64,000 bases of DNA, from NCBI GenBank assembly GCA_012064415.1, contig SSNU01000163.1, positions 62,001 to 126,000 of the forward strand, read 5' to 3'. Below the pieces are notes generated by a model, which was not told where the DNA came from, searched no databases, and worked only from the letters and a program-made list of their open reading frames with translations. Positions 11,060 to 22,806 of this stretch are shown piece after piece (position 1 is the stretch's first letter; each line of letters begins with the position of its first letter). Source of the DNA: Gyrodactylus bullatarudis. Taxonomy: Eukaryota > Platyhelminthes > Monogenea > Gyrodactylidea > Gyrodactylidae. The translations under genes were made by a program, and so were the position numbers.

Positions 11060-12631
11060 TCAGACAGCCCTTCTCTCAAATCAAATTCCAAGACTCTGAC
11101 AATTTTATGAAGAAATGTAACTTGTTAAAAAGTTTAGCTTGACTTGTTTTTTTCTCTAATTGTAAATGAAAGTATTAATTAGATTACTTTGTTAGTATTC
11201 GTTCAAAAATTGTAGAACATAATTTTCTCAAAATTCAAAAGTTGGAAGAGAATATATACATATATATGTTACCGTTAATCTTGTTACTCTTGATAGTCTT
11301 AAGACTATCAGGTAGTCTTAAGGCTAACGGATTGGTTTGTTAAACTTGTTACTCGGTAACAAGATTAACTGGAATCTTTGATAGTCTTAAGACTATCAGG
11401 TAATCTTTGAATAGTTTGATAAACTTGTTACCAGGTTTCAAGATTAACAAGATATTCACCTATAAAATATAGTTTGTTGATCTTGATTCTCGGTAATAAA
11501 ATTGGCTGACTGAAATAAATTTTTCGAAAATAATATCAAAAATTAAGAAAACAATCCAACATTGTAAGGTCCCTAATTGGAACTTTTTATAGAATTTTAT
11601 CTGAATAGCTCGTAAAACTTGTTACCAGGCTTCAAGAATAATAAGTTTGATATCGAAATATGAATTTCGGCATATTCTCAGAAAAGGTCCAGATGGCTTT
11701 AAATGGTAAAAAATAGTCCTTCAAATATTCCTCATTTAAAGAATAGATGTGAATCAACAAATGAAAATACTTGATGAGAAGAAATTTATAGTAAGATCAC
11801 TAACTAGTTATTCCTGAAACTGCGTAACAAATTTGACAAACTATTGAGATAAAATCCTTACGTGAAATTAATACTGTTGGCTGAATTTCAACACTTGATA
11901 CGTCTTATTCTCTGGAATGCATGAGTTTAGCATTGCACTGTATAAGAAGTCTCAATTTCAGACCTATACAATTGGATTGTTTGATGAAAAACCTTCATAG
12001 CCTTAACTAAGCCTTATTTAATTCAAATTTATTTCAGTCAGCCAATCTTATTACCGAGAATCAAGATCAACAAACTATATTTTATAGCTGAATATCTTGT
12101 TAATCTTGAAACCTGGTAACAAGTTTATCAAACTATTCAAAGATTACCTGATAGTCTTAAGACTATCAAAGATTCCAGTTAATCTTGTTACCGAGTAACA
12201 AGTTTAACAAACCAATCCGTTAGTCTTAAGACTATCAAGAGTAACAAGATTAACGGTAACATATAAAGTTGTATCAGAAAGTAAAGTCCTTATATGATAT
12301 CTCGATTATTATAAATTTCTTGAGTTTCATTTTCATCAAATTAGAATAAATAACATCTGAATATAATTTTAATATTGATATACATTAAACATTGATTATA
12401 TAACTGAATCTTATGATTTACTTTACTTTCTGATACAACTGTACATATCGCTAGATGTAAATTTCTTAAAGGATCATCAGTAGTGTCACCTTTTAAAATT
12501 ATATCATTCACGGGAATATTTAACTCGTAATAATTTTTTCGTCACTTCAAATTTGTAAAAGACTGGACCCTAGTGGTCTATTGAAAAGCTAGATCAGAGA
12601 GACTAAAAAATATATTTATTTATTTACAGTT
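11060..12631. other. Intergenic between C1-5 (3' end) and C1-4 (5' end)
   Basis: Mostly occupied by the 1-kb long-inverted-repeat element (11263-12265). The remainder is AT-rich without coding signal. Confidence 0.6.
11263..12265. mobile_element. Long-inverted-repeat (foldback/MITE) element, ~1.0 kb
   Basis: Arms of about 240-260 bp (11263-11523 and 12029-12265) are near-identical reverse complements. The outer end is TATATGTTACCGTTAATC, possibly with a TATA or TA target duplication. The arms contain several copies of the 18-bp palindrome GATAGTCTTAAGACTATC and repeated CTTGTTAC blocks. The left arm has an extra ~20 bp (ATCAGGTAGTCTTAAGGCTA). The 500-bp centre has no open frame, so it is non-autonomous. 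A 115-bp derivative lies at 22691-22806 and a ~35-bp scrap at 37309-37343. Confidence 0.85.
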
Positions 12632-13777
12632 TTAATTCCATTTTTTCATATTTAAACTCATTTTTGACTTCTCTTCAAGAATATACATTGACTCTGGCCT
12701 AACGTAGTGAAAAGATATTGGATAAGCTGAAATTCCTTCTGAACCCTTGATAACAATTCAGAATATTTTGGTTAAAAAACAATTTTACAAGTTCAACTTA
12801 CATCTATTATTGGGTAATAGTTGTACTCTTTAATCCAGGGTACATTTCTTAGGGCGTGGAAGCAAGCTGGATAACTCAATGGGATAAAACGTTCCCTCTT
12901 CATGTTATCAACAGTGTCGAAAATATTGATACCCTTCATAACTGCACACATACCTTGAACATAAATATTAAATGTAATTATAGATGAAAGGTTAAGTTCT
13001 CAGGAATACTCAATTACGTTACAGGAAAAATTTACTTACCGATTGTCAAGTCTTCACTGGTCCTTTTGTTGCATTCACGTTTGTCTGTGTGAAATATGTT
13101 CATTGCTTTGTTCGTCATAATATAACCAGCGCCTCCAGAAAGGTATCCTTGCTAATTGCAAAAAGTACATTTTGTAGAAGCTTTGAACTTACCTTAGCAT
13201 AATCAAAATTTTTCCTAATACTTTTGGGAACATTGAATCTTCTGCCGAATATATAGGCTTCATCTCGACTAACATTTTCATAGTCAATAAATCTCTGGAG
13301 ATTTTCCATCAGCATAAAAGTATCATCATCTGCCTTCATGTAATAATCAAAGTCTTTATACTTCTGCCAAACCTTATCAAGGCAATACAACACTTTATCT
13401 GTCAAATATTGCCTGCCTACTTTGTGAGGAGAAACGATTGTTTTCACGTCAAGATCAACACGAGTATTATTATCAATACACCAGGCATGATCAGAACATT
13501 TACTCAACCATGTATTCTCCACAGCTAGAACATTCTCTTCACGTCCTGAATGCGTCAACAACATACAGAATATTCTAAACTTTGACTTTAATCCAGACTC
13601 TAGGACAGTGCTGGTTGTTTGTTGGTAGAGAAAATTTTGCAGAAGTACTATTCCACAAATTATTAACAATAGGATAACGGTTAGTTTTCGGAGAGTATCA
13701 ATCCTATTTGCTTTCATTCGCTGACTGAGCATCCTAAGAGCTTTTGAGTAGAAATTTTGCTCAATATCTTCAACCAT
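12632..13777 (-). CDS. C1GALT1-like: Core-1 beta-1,3-galactosyltransferase-like, copy C1-5
   Basis: Exons 13193..13777, 13040..13151, 12802..12953, 12632..12745; introns 41, 86 and 56 bp; 320 aa. A cytosolic tail of about 31 residues, anchor at 32-50, then RIFCMLLTHSGREE, ENTWLSKC, KADDDTF (Asp 150-152), FGRRFNVP, QGYLSGGAGYIMT, EDLTIG, RERFIPL and ISFHYVRPE. All catalytic-type motifs are intact. Its first exon is closest to C1-2 (the same DFDYYMKADDDTF and RFIDYENVSRDEA), whereas its last exon is almost that of C1-4 (the same FHYVRPESMYILEEKSK). It therefore looks like a mosaic made by unequal exchange or gene conversion. An AATAAA follows within about 20 bp of the stop. Confidence 0.9.
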
Positions 13778-14835
13778 GATTCACATGTATCCTTTTAATT
13801 GCTCATAAGGAGTGATTAATTAGAAATCATTTTTTCACTACTATTGAAATCAATAACTTGATTGAGTATCCAACGCAATTACAGTATAATTTTTTTTATA
13901 TTTCTGGTAATCCGGAGCAAATGGGATTATAATTCTACGCGTTATTTGTTCGGAACCTAGGCTGAATTTCAAAGAAAAAATCAGTACTTTCTAATAAGTG
14001 TGCAGTTAGTTCAGATATTTATTTTACCAAAAATGTGATACAATTAATATTGTCATATCAATCAATATATTCCTATTTGGTTTTTGAATTTTTCTGCTGC
14101 TGATGAAAAACATGCTTGTCTGTGATTTTTGTCTGAAGATTTTGTACCCTATCTAGATTCAAACTAGCTAGACAGTCCCCTCAATGAATGTAAGATCCAC
14201 ACTAGAGCAACGCTATTCTTCGAAAAACTAGCGGAATTCAGGAATAGTGCAGCACCTTTTCTTACAAAGGTTAACTAGAAATCTTTCGTTCTAGGTGCTT
14301 AGATAATATATCCCACATGAACGTCTTATTTGGTAATGGATGTCGCTGAATGTTACAGCTTACTAATGTATCCCACCGAGACTGGTACGAAAGAAATTCA
14401 CAAAACATTTAGAAATAATCCAAGTATACATATATGGTAGACATATACGTGCGTTTCGTCCTCTTTTGGAATCATCAGATTAACTTTATCATATCGATAG
14501 ACATAATTTTGGAAAAAAAAATTAGGACCTCTCGCATTGTAGTCCAATGGTCAATCCACTCGTCCAACATCCCATGCACCTCGGATTACTTCTATATGCT
14601 CTGACATACCCCTAAGGTTTTCTAACTAATGAATAGTACAGCACCTTTAGGATCCTTTAGACCTGATTACTACTAAATACTTATTTTTATACTATTGTAT
14701 CAGATTAATAAATATGAAATTCCTATTCGAAAAGACTCTTGAGACTAACAGATAATCTTGATATAAAAGTAAGAGAAAATTATTATCACAAAGTATTAGT
14801 TCAATTCATAAAAAATATGCAAAATTCATCTGGAT
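13778..14835. other. Intergenic between C1-6 (3' end) and C1-5 (5' end)
   Basis: Holds the second copy of the tRNA-like foldback repeat (14240-14655). No coding signal. Confidence 0.55.
14240..14655. repeat. Second copy of the tRNA-like inverted-repeat/SINE family
   Basis: 14281-14400 matches the right arm of the 1788-2117 element (TAGGTGCTTAGATAATATAT, TTATTTGGTAATGGA, CACCGAGACTGGTACGAAA). 14520-14560 repeats the tRNA-like CTCTCGCATTGTAGTCCAAT. A short CAGCACCTTT motif occurs near both ends (about 14250 and 14640). It has diverged and is rearranged. Confidence 0.5.
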
Positions 14836-16015
14836 TTAGTTCCACTTTTTGATGTTTGGAGTTTTGTTTGATTTTTGAAAGAGCACGATCATTTCTTCTG
14901 GAGAAACGTAGTGGAAAGAGATTGGAAATGCCGAGACCCCTTCCGAGCCCTTGAATTAATTAACAATAATATATTTAAATTCCACCTTAAACAACTCAAA
15001 TATTTTTTCGCACTACTCACAGGTATCACACGGTAATAGTTGTATTCAGTTATCCATGGCTCCACAGTAAGAATATCATAGCAATATGGATAGCCCAAGG
15101 GGAAAAATCGCTCTCGGCCCTCTTCATCAATTGTATCGAAGATTTTGATTCCTTTCTTTTCTGCACAAACGCCTTCAATAAAATGAAATTTTTATTTATG
15201 CTCATTAATAAGCTGCATTCCTAAACGAAAATTTATTTAGTAAATATTACTCACCTATTGTAACATCTTCACTATCTGTTGGGATACAAGGACGAAGATC
15301 AGTGTGAAATATTTCCATGGCTTTATTTGTCATGATATAACCAGCGCCTCCAGAAAGATAGCCTTGCTATAAAAATGACAGAAAAGGGTTGGTTATCGAT
15401 TTCTCTCACCTTTGTAGTTCTAAGTTTTTCTCGAGTATATTTGGGCACATTGAATCTCCTTCCAAAGATGTAAGCTTCATTCCGATTGACTTTCTCTTCA
15501 CTTATGAACTTTTTTAAATTTTTCATTATGAAAAAACTATCGTCATCAGCTTTTATGTAGTAATCAAAGCCTGGATACATTACCCAGACCTTCCTCAAAC
15601 AAAACAGGACCTTGTCTGTTAGATATTCACGACCTTCGTCATAAGGTGTTTGGATGTTTGGTACCTTTAAACCAAAATTAGTTGTCCTGTCCATACACCA
15701 GACATGTTCATCACATTTGGCTGCCCAAGTTTGTTCCACTGCCAATACGTTCTCCTCCCTTTGCGAGTGGGTCAATAGCATGCAGAAAATTCTTATCTTC
15801 TCTTCTGGAAGAGGTGTACTCATTTCATTTATTTGCATTTCATTTGGGGTTTTCTTGAAGAATACAACAATTCCAAATATAATGATTATTATCAGAATAA
15901 TTATAATCTTTTTCAGAATATCAGTGGAGGTTAAGACTCGATGAAGTTTTGAATTGACATAAAAACAAGTTTTATCAGTACATTCCCTAGCTTTTTCCAT
16001 ACTTTTTTCAATCAT
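14836..16015 (-). CDS. C1GALT1-like: Core-1 beta-1,3-galactosyltransferase-like, copy C1-6
   Basis: Exons 15410..16015, 15255..15366, 15021..15172, 14836..14949; introns 43, 82 and 71 bp; 327 aa. A cytosolic tail of about 36 residues (four Cys or Lys clusters), an almost pure Ile anchor (37-53), then RIFCMLLTHSQREE, EQTWAAKC, KADDDSF (Asp 157-159; Ser where the others have Thr), FGRRFNVP, QGYLSGGAGYIMT, EDVTIG, GRERFFPL and ISFHYVSPE, ending KKWN. Same architecture as C1-2 to C1-5. Exon 3 is unusual in reading CAEKKG in place of CAVMKG or CASMKA. Last gene of the array on this side. Confidence 0.9.
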
Positions 16016-17427
16016 AATTTTAATACAGATGCTATAAGTATATGAAATTTAGATCAATCAATAAGTTTACCAAAAGAATCGGTGTTCGTTTGATCTCTCT
16101 ACATACAGTGGTTCTCTTGAGAATCGATTGAAATTTTGTTAATCAACCTGTTACAAACTTCTTATTTTGATCTCATCAAATTTTGTGAGTCTGTAAATTA
16201 TTAGTATTAAAATTAGTAAGGGCAAATATTTTCAATTTTTCCTTAGGGGTTTCATTCTTGTACAATTCATGCTAAGTAAGATGATGCTCGCATCAATATT
16301 TTAATTTATCTATTCAAGTATCTAGGGAGGAAGATCTACTGGAACTCTTTTATTCATTTCAACTGATAAATAAAATAGATTTCTCAAATATTACAGTGTT
16401 TTTAGACAATTAACCTACTAGCAAAGTGTGACTCTTATTATTTGACTCTCTTATGAAATTGACACTTGCTTATCCGAATTTCTAACATCTAGGTGTGAGA
16501 AGACAATCTCCATCAAGTTAGAGTTCATATGGATATACCAATGACCACACTTTGCTAATAGGTTAATTTTTCTAAAACCACTGGAATTTCTTTTCTATTT
16601 TCTTCTATATACTACATAGTAGCTTAGTTATATTATAATATAATTATATTATTCGGAATAGCTTGAAGGAATAAATGGGATTCATTATCGTACAGTATGA
16701 GTAGAATGGCTTCTTGAAAGAATAATATTGCTATCTTTGCATTGGAATTTTTCTCAAATTTTTCTAGAGAATCTCAAAGTCTGCAGTGTCTTAAAGTGTA
16801 TTACAATGGAAATAAAAAAAACATGCTTCTCAGTCAATCTATAACAAAACTAAAGTTTCTTTTATGTGGATTCCATTTATTTTTCTGACTGATAACTATT
16901 TTTAACTTTTCAATTGTTTTCCTCTCACGTCTGAACGCCTTTCTTTCCAACTCCTGTCTGATTCATCTAAATTGAGCAAATAACGTATGGAAACATTGTA
17001 CCATCTGTTGATTGCCAATATTCTCAAAAATTATAAATTTTCCAAATATATTTGAAAAATTTTGACAGCAGAAATATTAGGATAATATTTACGGATTAAT
17101 CAAGGAAGTGCAAAATCTAAATTTTTAAAAAAAATTTTCAGAATATGTCTTTGTAACTTGTATTACGTATAGCATGTTTTGAATGTGAAAATATCGCTCT
17201 AATATTTCACGAATATTAAAATTAAACTTGCCCACAAAATACCTTCAGGCTAGATCGATTATAACTATCGTCCATAAACTCGAAAAAAGATATTAACAGA
17301 AGAGTATGACTAGGATTTTTCCAAATTTCCAAAATAATAATGAATTTTAAGCATTATTTACAGAACTGAATCGTGCTAAATCGACACCAGAAATTCTGAA
17401 TCTTTGTAATCACTGGTTAGTAATCAG
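16016..17427. other. Gene-free stretch after the galactosyltransferase array
   Basis: AT-rich with no coding signal. Contains one small MITE (16394-16583). Confidence 0.5.
16394..16583. mobile_element. Small MITE with ~37-bp terminal inverted repeats
   Basis: Begins CAGTGTTTTTAGA and ends with the complement of CAGTGGTTTTAGA. The repeats extend inward to a shared TAGCAAAGTGTG about 37 bp in. Total 190 bp, no ORF. Class not clear; the CAGTG end is compatible with a pogo/Tigger or mariner-type relative, but no clean TA duplication is seen. Confidence 0.65.
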
Positions 17428-18237
17428 TAGGTCGGTAAAAAGTCGACATTTGCTAATTTCAGCCATAAAATAAACAGCTCATTTTAGTACTAATGCTACT
17501 TAAGATTTCAAGTAATCTTTTTTTATAAGTGAGATAAAATGTGGATAAATGTCGAAAATCCTTGAATTGTCGATAAAAGTCGATAATTTAACCAATAACT
17601 GTAACAATCCCTTAGATCAATTACTGATACTGTAAAATATTCTTTTGAAAAATTCCTTATTTTCGAATTCATCCAATGAAAATTAAGAAACTAATTTTCT
17701 AGTCTTTTTGTTAATTTAATGACATAAGTGATGACTACAATCAAGTGGTTGGCATGTGTGGAATGGTCTTTGTCAATGCTCAAAAATGTTCTAACAAAGA
17801 ACGAATTATTTAAGACTTTTTTTTTTGTTAGAAAATTTATATTATATGATGGTTAAAATATATACAGAATGAAATAGTAAATAGGAAAATAAAATTTTTG
17901 AGTTTCATTAGATAGTAGATAGAATAAGTAAATCTGTCTCTGATAATTATAATTGATGGAGGAAATTCAAGATTTTCAGTGAATAAACCAGCAATAGCCT
18001 TTCAAGAATTTTCATTAACATTCTGGGATCAGTGTAGATTAACATAGAGAAGACTTTTTGAATAAGACTGGCAATCTAAAAGAGCAATTTTATATTCGCT
18101 TAATTATATTACAATATTTTTGAAAGATTGATAAATTTAATTTAAAAGGCCCATATCCTCGTAATTTACCTGGAACACGATGTCGATTTTGAGTCGATTT
18201 CGTGAAGTAAAAAATGTCGAAAAATTTTACCGGCCTA
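17428..18237. mobile_element. Non-autonomous hAT-like element with 8-bp target duplication
   Basis: Ends TAGGTCGGTAAAAA and TAGGCCGGTAAAAT (as inverted repeats), each followed within a few bases by a TCGACATTT block. The flanks are GTAATCAG (17420-17427) and GTAATCAG (18238-18245), a perfect 8-bp target duplication as made by hAT transposases. The 810 bp contain several GTCGATAAA-type subterminal motifs and no transposase frame. Confidence 0.75.
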
Positions 18238-19127
18238 GTAATCAGTAGAGTTGGATGAAATTTCGTAAACTAGTGAGACCGCCTGTAAATTTGTTTTTCT
18301 TTATCAAATAATTTATTTCAAAATCATTCCACCTGGTCTGAGGTTTGGAACGTTTTTAATTTTCGTTTATTCGAGTTTTTTCAACTTTATAGTGTAAAAA
18401 ATTGTACTGTCATAATCATTTTCAAGTTTTCAATTTAGAATTTAAAATAATTAAATATTTTTACTGAATATATGTTAGTAATCATTGATTGGTATTTTTA
18501 AAATTAATTGTATAAAATTTCCGACCGTTTCAATTCTGAGGGATCCTAGTTAAAATCTAACAAAAATATTGGACATGAGCCTCTCTACAGCTGGAACTTG
18601 AAATTAGATTTTTTCTAAATAAATAACACCAAAAAATAAAATTGTTCCATAATCCAAAGTTTGTGCTAGTTTCAGAAATAAAATACTCTCATTTTAATTT
18701 TCAACTATCTCCTATAAGCTGATCCTTAGAAAAGCATTTTTTTGCTTTACTCTAGATTCAAAATGCTCTTCTCAAAGGAAGAATTTCAACAATTTACGGA
18801 TTAAATCCTCCTAGAGCATGAAGAAAGTTTCTAAGCTCATTTTCGATATTGAGATTTTATCGACTTCATACCAAGTGGCTTGAAAGGAAACGATTTCAAA
18901 CGAATTTGAACCCAAGTAAAGCATTCCTATTTTAATTACGAGTTATACTCTTTGATAATTTTGGGCTCTCTTCTGAAATTGAATTCATTTAATGCTTCCT
19001 CTATAATACAGTTTTTTCTAAATATATTAAAGTCTTTTAATTTGTTTTGTTTGAAATCGAACATTTATATTTACAGAATTATAAAGATTAATGATTGTAC
19101 AAATAAGAGAACAGAGAAAGAGTGTTT

Positions 19128-19217
19128 AATGTGCCCGGTGTGGGAGGGTGTGAACCTGGGACCGAGAGTAAAGGGGTCCGAATGAGAGGTGAGAGAGATA
19201 CCACTACGCACTACGAT
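19128..19217 (-). repeat. tRNA-derived SINE head
   Basis: Minus strand shows an A-box-like GTGCGTAGTGGTATC (about 19194-19208) and a B-box-like GGTTCACACCC about 50 bp on, the spacing of a pol III promoter in a tRNA-derived SINE. The block is GC-rich in an AT-rich setting. No full cloverleaf, so it is not a working tRNA. Confidence 0.55.
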
Positions 19218-19499
19218 TGGTTTGTCAAAGCAAAATGGTTACTATAAATTACTTTGCTTATTAAAAAGCTTTTTACACTTTGATCCAGAGAAAAGCTGTT
19301 CAGATACACATTAAATAAAATTTCCTTCCTGTTCGCAAATCATCATTTATTACTATTCAATGTTATGTTATAGACTGGAAGTTGTAATAGAATTATCTCA
19401 TTAATATTTGTACTAAATCAAATACTATTTAATGATGATGGATCAACATTGAACGAAAAATTCAAATGGTTCGATTTCCCACAGTAATAACGAACTTTA

Positions 19500-19745
19500 G
19501 TGAACTTCTACATGTGAATTCGAATTCTAATTGTCTAATGTTGATCCCAAATATCATCACTTAACTGCTTCAAATCATCGAAATCGATAAAAAATTTTGG
19601 GTTCAAAAGTTGAAAAAGTGGAAATTTGGTACATTTTCGATTTTCGAAAAACGGCCTAATTTTGGTCAGATTGAATTTTTTTCGAATATCCAGATCTTAG
19701 TAGCTCATTCCGTCTTAGAATTCAAAAAATTATTTTTCTTCTGTG
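19500..19745. repeat. Dispersed repeat R2 copy
   Basis: Shares the GTTGAAAAAGTGGAAATTT block and the AACGGCCTAATTTTGGTCAG / AGATTGAATTTTTT block with 44.88-45.11 kb (opposite strand) and 45.19-45.31 kb. Confidence 0.5.
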
Positions 19746-20904
19746 AATCCGGAGAAAATTGTAAATTAGGTTTATATTAATCTAGGCTGAGTAGGGGAAA
19801 AAATATATTTTCAATTAAGGAAAAAGTAGCCAGAGTAATTAACCCTTTCAGTTCCAGTGGGCCATATATGGGACAGGTAACTTTCTCAAGCCCTAATTCT
19901 GTTTGAAGGAAACTAAAAATAATTTATTAACCCCTTTTCTGAAAGAAAAACCGAATTCTTTCGAATAAACTATGACTTATAAAGCTACAATATTATTTGT
20001 TGAGTAGTTATGAAAATTTTAAAAAAGAACTTGTTTTTTGAAAAAATAAATGTCTTAAATTATTTGAACAATATCTTCTAAACTAAAGGATACTGTCTAA
20101 ATTCTCTGTAATCTCTACATTGTTATTGTTCCAAACTAATCTCATAAAATCAACTAAATATTACTAAATAAATATTAAAACTTTTATCTAGATCTTTATT
20201 GTTAGAAATTTAATCCCATTCGATAAGGAGTAAATATTTATTGAAAAATACGTATTTCACCAGGTTTCTTCAATTTCAATTCCTGGGTTAAGTCATTAAA
20301 TTTTAAAATTAATAATAAATTTCATTGAATTGTAATCAGAATGAATATTTGTACTCCAATTGATGAAAACTAAGATCTTTTTTCTCTAATTTATGATCTT
20401 CTCTGTTCTGTATTGATAAATTGTATTAGAGTAAGATTAATTGGGCCATTTATTTACGAGTTTTCCGGACGTATACGAATATATCTAACTAATTATACAA
20501 TTTTAATTGTTAGTAACAATTTGTTACTCATGAAATCATCATTAGACTCATCATATACATAGAACATCAGAATTTGTGAAAAAATATTGAGTTTCTGAGC
20601 TAAAACTTTTCCATCATCTAATAACGTTTTTTTAACTAATGGTGAAAATATTGACCGAGAAAGCATTACACACTTTTCTTCATCAAAAATGGATCCAAGT
20701 TCAGAGAGAAAAATTCTATATTTGATGGAAATTAAATTTTAATTTTCTTCTCACTAACTCTCTTGAGAATAACTGATTAAAATTTGAAAAATTTTCATAG
20801 TAAAATATTCAAATTGGCAGTAAAAACTCTCTAGAAAATTGTTTATACATAAATAAGAATCAAATCTGTATCAATCAAACAATCTCTCAATGTTCAAGAT
20901 CAAA

Positions 20905-21295
20905 AGTAGATTTTTAGGATCACGATTAGACAAAGAAATCAAAGAAATATGCTGAATGTTATTATTTTGAGAGCAACCCTATAATCGCGTGAAAATTGAA
21001 TTTTGATTTTGATCAATTCGATGATTCCCTTAAAAATGACAAAATTATCACAGATCTTATGATGATAATTGGTTTTCTTGTCTTATTGTGATTCTAAAAT
21101 CAACTTTCAATCACTATCTCAGTTTGAAATCAACAAAAGTTCAAAAAATGGATATTTGGCGCTACTTCAAGATTTCAAATCTGTCATAATTTTCTTGATT
21201 GATTTTTTCAAAATTCCTTTTTTTCCATATAGTGAATGTGGGCCTCATGATCTAGATTCCAAAAAATCTTGATCAAATCCGATTTTCTTCATATT
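20905..21295. repeat. Foldback repeat R1 copy, tail and reverse half
   Basis: Forward GATTTTTAGGATCACGATTA near 20910 is followed by its inverse near 21090-21110 (TGTGATTCTAAAATCAAC), then the reverse-oriented R1 body with GGGCCTCATGATCTAGATTC (about 21240-21259) and AAAAAATCTTGATC. Confidence 0.55.
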
Positions 21296-22690
21296 AACTA
21301 GCTTTACATTGTGAGTAAGTTTATTGAGGTCTGGGAATAACTTTTTACCTAATGTAAATTTCAAAAAGTTGAGATTTTTAATCTATTGATCACATTGTAC
21401 TTGGGAAAAATTCTTTAATGTTAGTCTTGAACCATTACCTTTTTTTGTAGAAAAGTATAGAAAAATTTTATTTAAGAATTCTTCAAGAAATGAGACTTCC
21501 TTGTGCCTATTTGTAGGTTCTATTCAAATATTTTCAGGCATCAACTTTGGAAGTATTGAAATTCTAAATTTAAGATTAAGGATTACAATATTTTTCAAAG
21601 ATATTAGGCCTACAAAAATATATAATACTAGATTCAAGCATTTTGAAAATTCTCTGATTGCCGAGTTCCCAAGGAGAACACATATCTAGCAATCTGATGG
21701 AAATCCAATTTTTCAGAAATATTGATTATTTTCAATGTTAGAAATATCTAATAAGTTGAAACAAAACAAGTGTTTTTCTTTCTAATGATATCAAGTTATT
21801 TTAAATTCATTTTAGTTTAAAAGAAAAAATTTTTTGGTGTAGTCGGAGTCCCATTACTTATCGTACAGCCTAATTTGCTGTTTTAAAAATCAATTTTAGA
21901 TTTTGAAATTTCCGGCAATATAAATTAAATTTTTTCCCCTCCAACAATATTTCAGCATTAAGAAAACGTATCTGCCGATTGCAAATATTTGCTAATTCTA
22001 GAAATTCCCAAATCTACAGTTAGGAATGGTTACACATTTGGTAGCATAAATAGTATAAGAAATTTATCTCACTGGATTTCAGAAATTATAATTACCACTC
22101 TTACAAGAATCTCAGAGAATGCGTAGATTTAAAAACGAAACAAATAATTCGTTCATCTGAATGAATGATATTTTCTCGATCTCTGAAACTAGATCAATTT
22201 TTCATTAATCATATATTGTAGAACAATTCTGCTATTTGTCACTTTGTCCAAGTTTCTTTTTCCCTTTTATTATTAACAATAATAAATTTTCCGTTTCCTT
22301 TTAACTTGAACAAATTTCATGTTATTACTTTGTGTGAAAAGTTCTCGGAAAAAATTCAATGAGATCTTTCAGAAGCAAATATCAAATCACAAAAACAATA
22401 CCTGAGAAAATAATCTCACACACGATAATTACAAGATTTAGAGTTGAATATTGCTCCTCTAAATATCTCAAATAATAATCAATTTAACTGAGAAGGTAGT
22501 TCTCAAACTGGAATTGGCATAAAACTAAACCTACTTGAGAAATTATCAAGTGAATGAAGGGGTGAAGTGTGCGTGAAATACATCAGCGGTGATGTCAACA
22601 TTGAAATCTTGAAGAGAATTTCATTTGAGCTGAAAAGAAGACGATTTTCATGAACATGGAAGATGATAATTTTATCTAATTGGTCTCTTT

Positions 22691-22806
22691 TATATATGTT
22701 ACCGTTAATCTTGTTACTCTTGATAGTCTTAAGACTAACGGAATGGTTTGTTAAACTTGTTACTCTTAAGACTACCAAGAGTAACAAGATAAACGATAAG
22801 ATATAT
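22691..22806. mobile_element. Short derivative of the 11.3-12.3 kb foldback element
   Basis: Starts TATATATGTTACCGTTAATC and ends with a nearly complementary GTAACAAGATAAACGATAAG. Only about 115 bp: both tips of the long element with the interior lost. Confidence 0.75.

Noticed and set aside
15654..15944. Plus-strand 96-codon open frame
   Set aside because: Antisense shadow of C1-6 exon 1; no family motifs.
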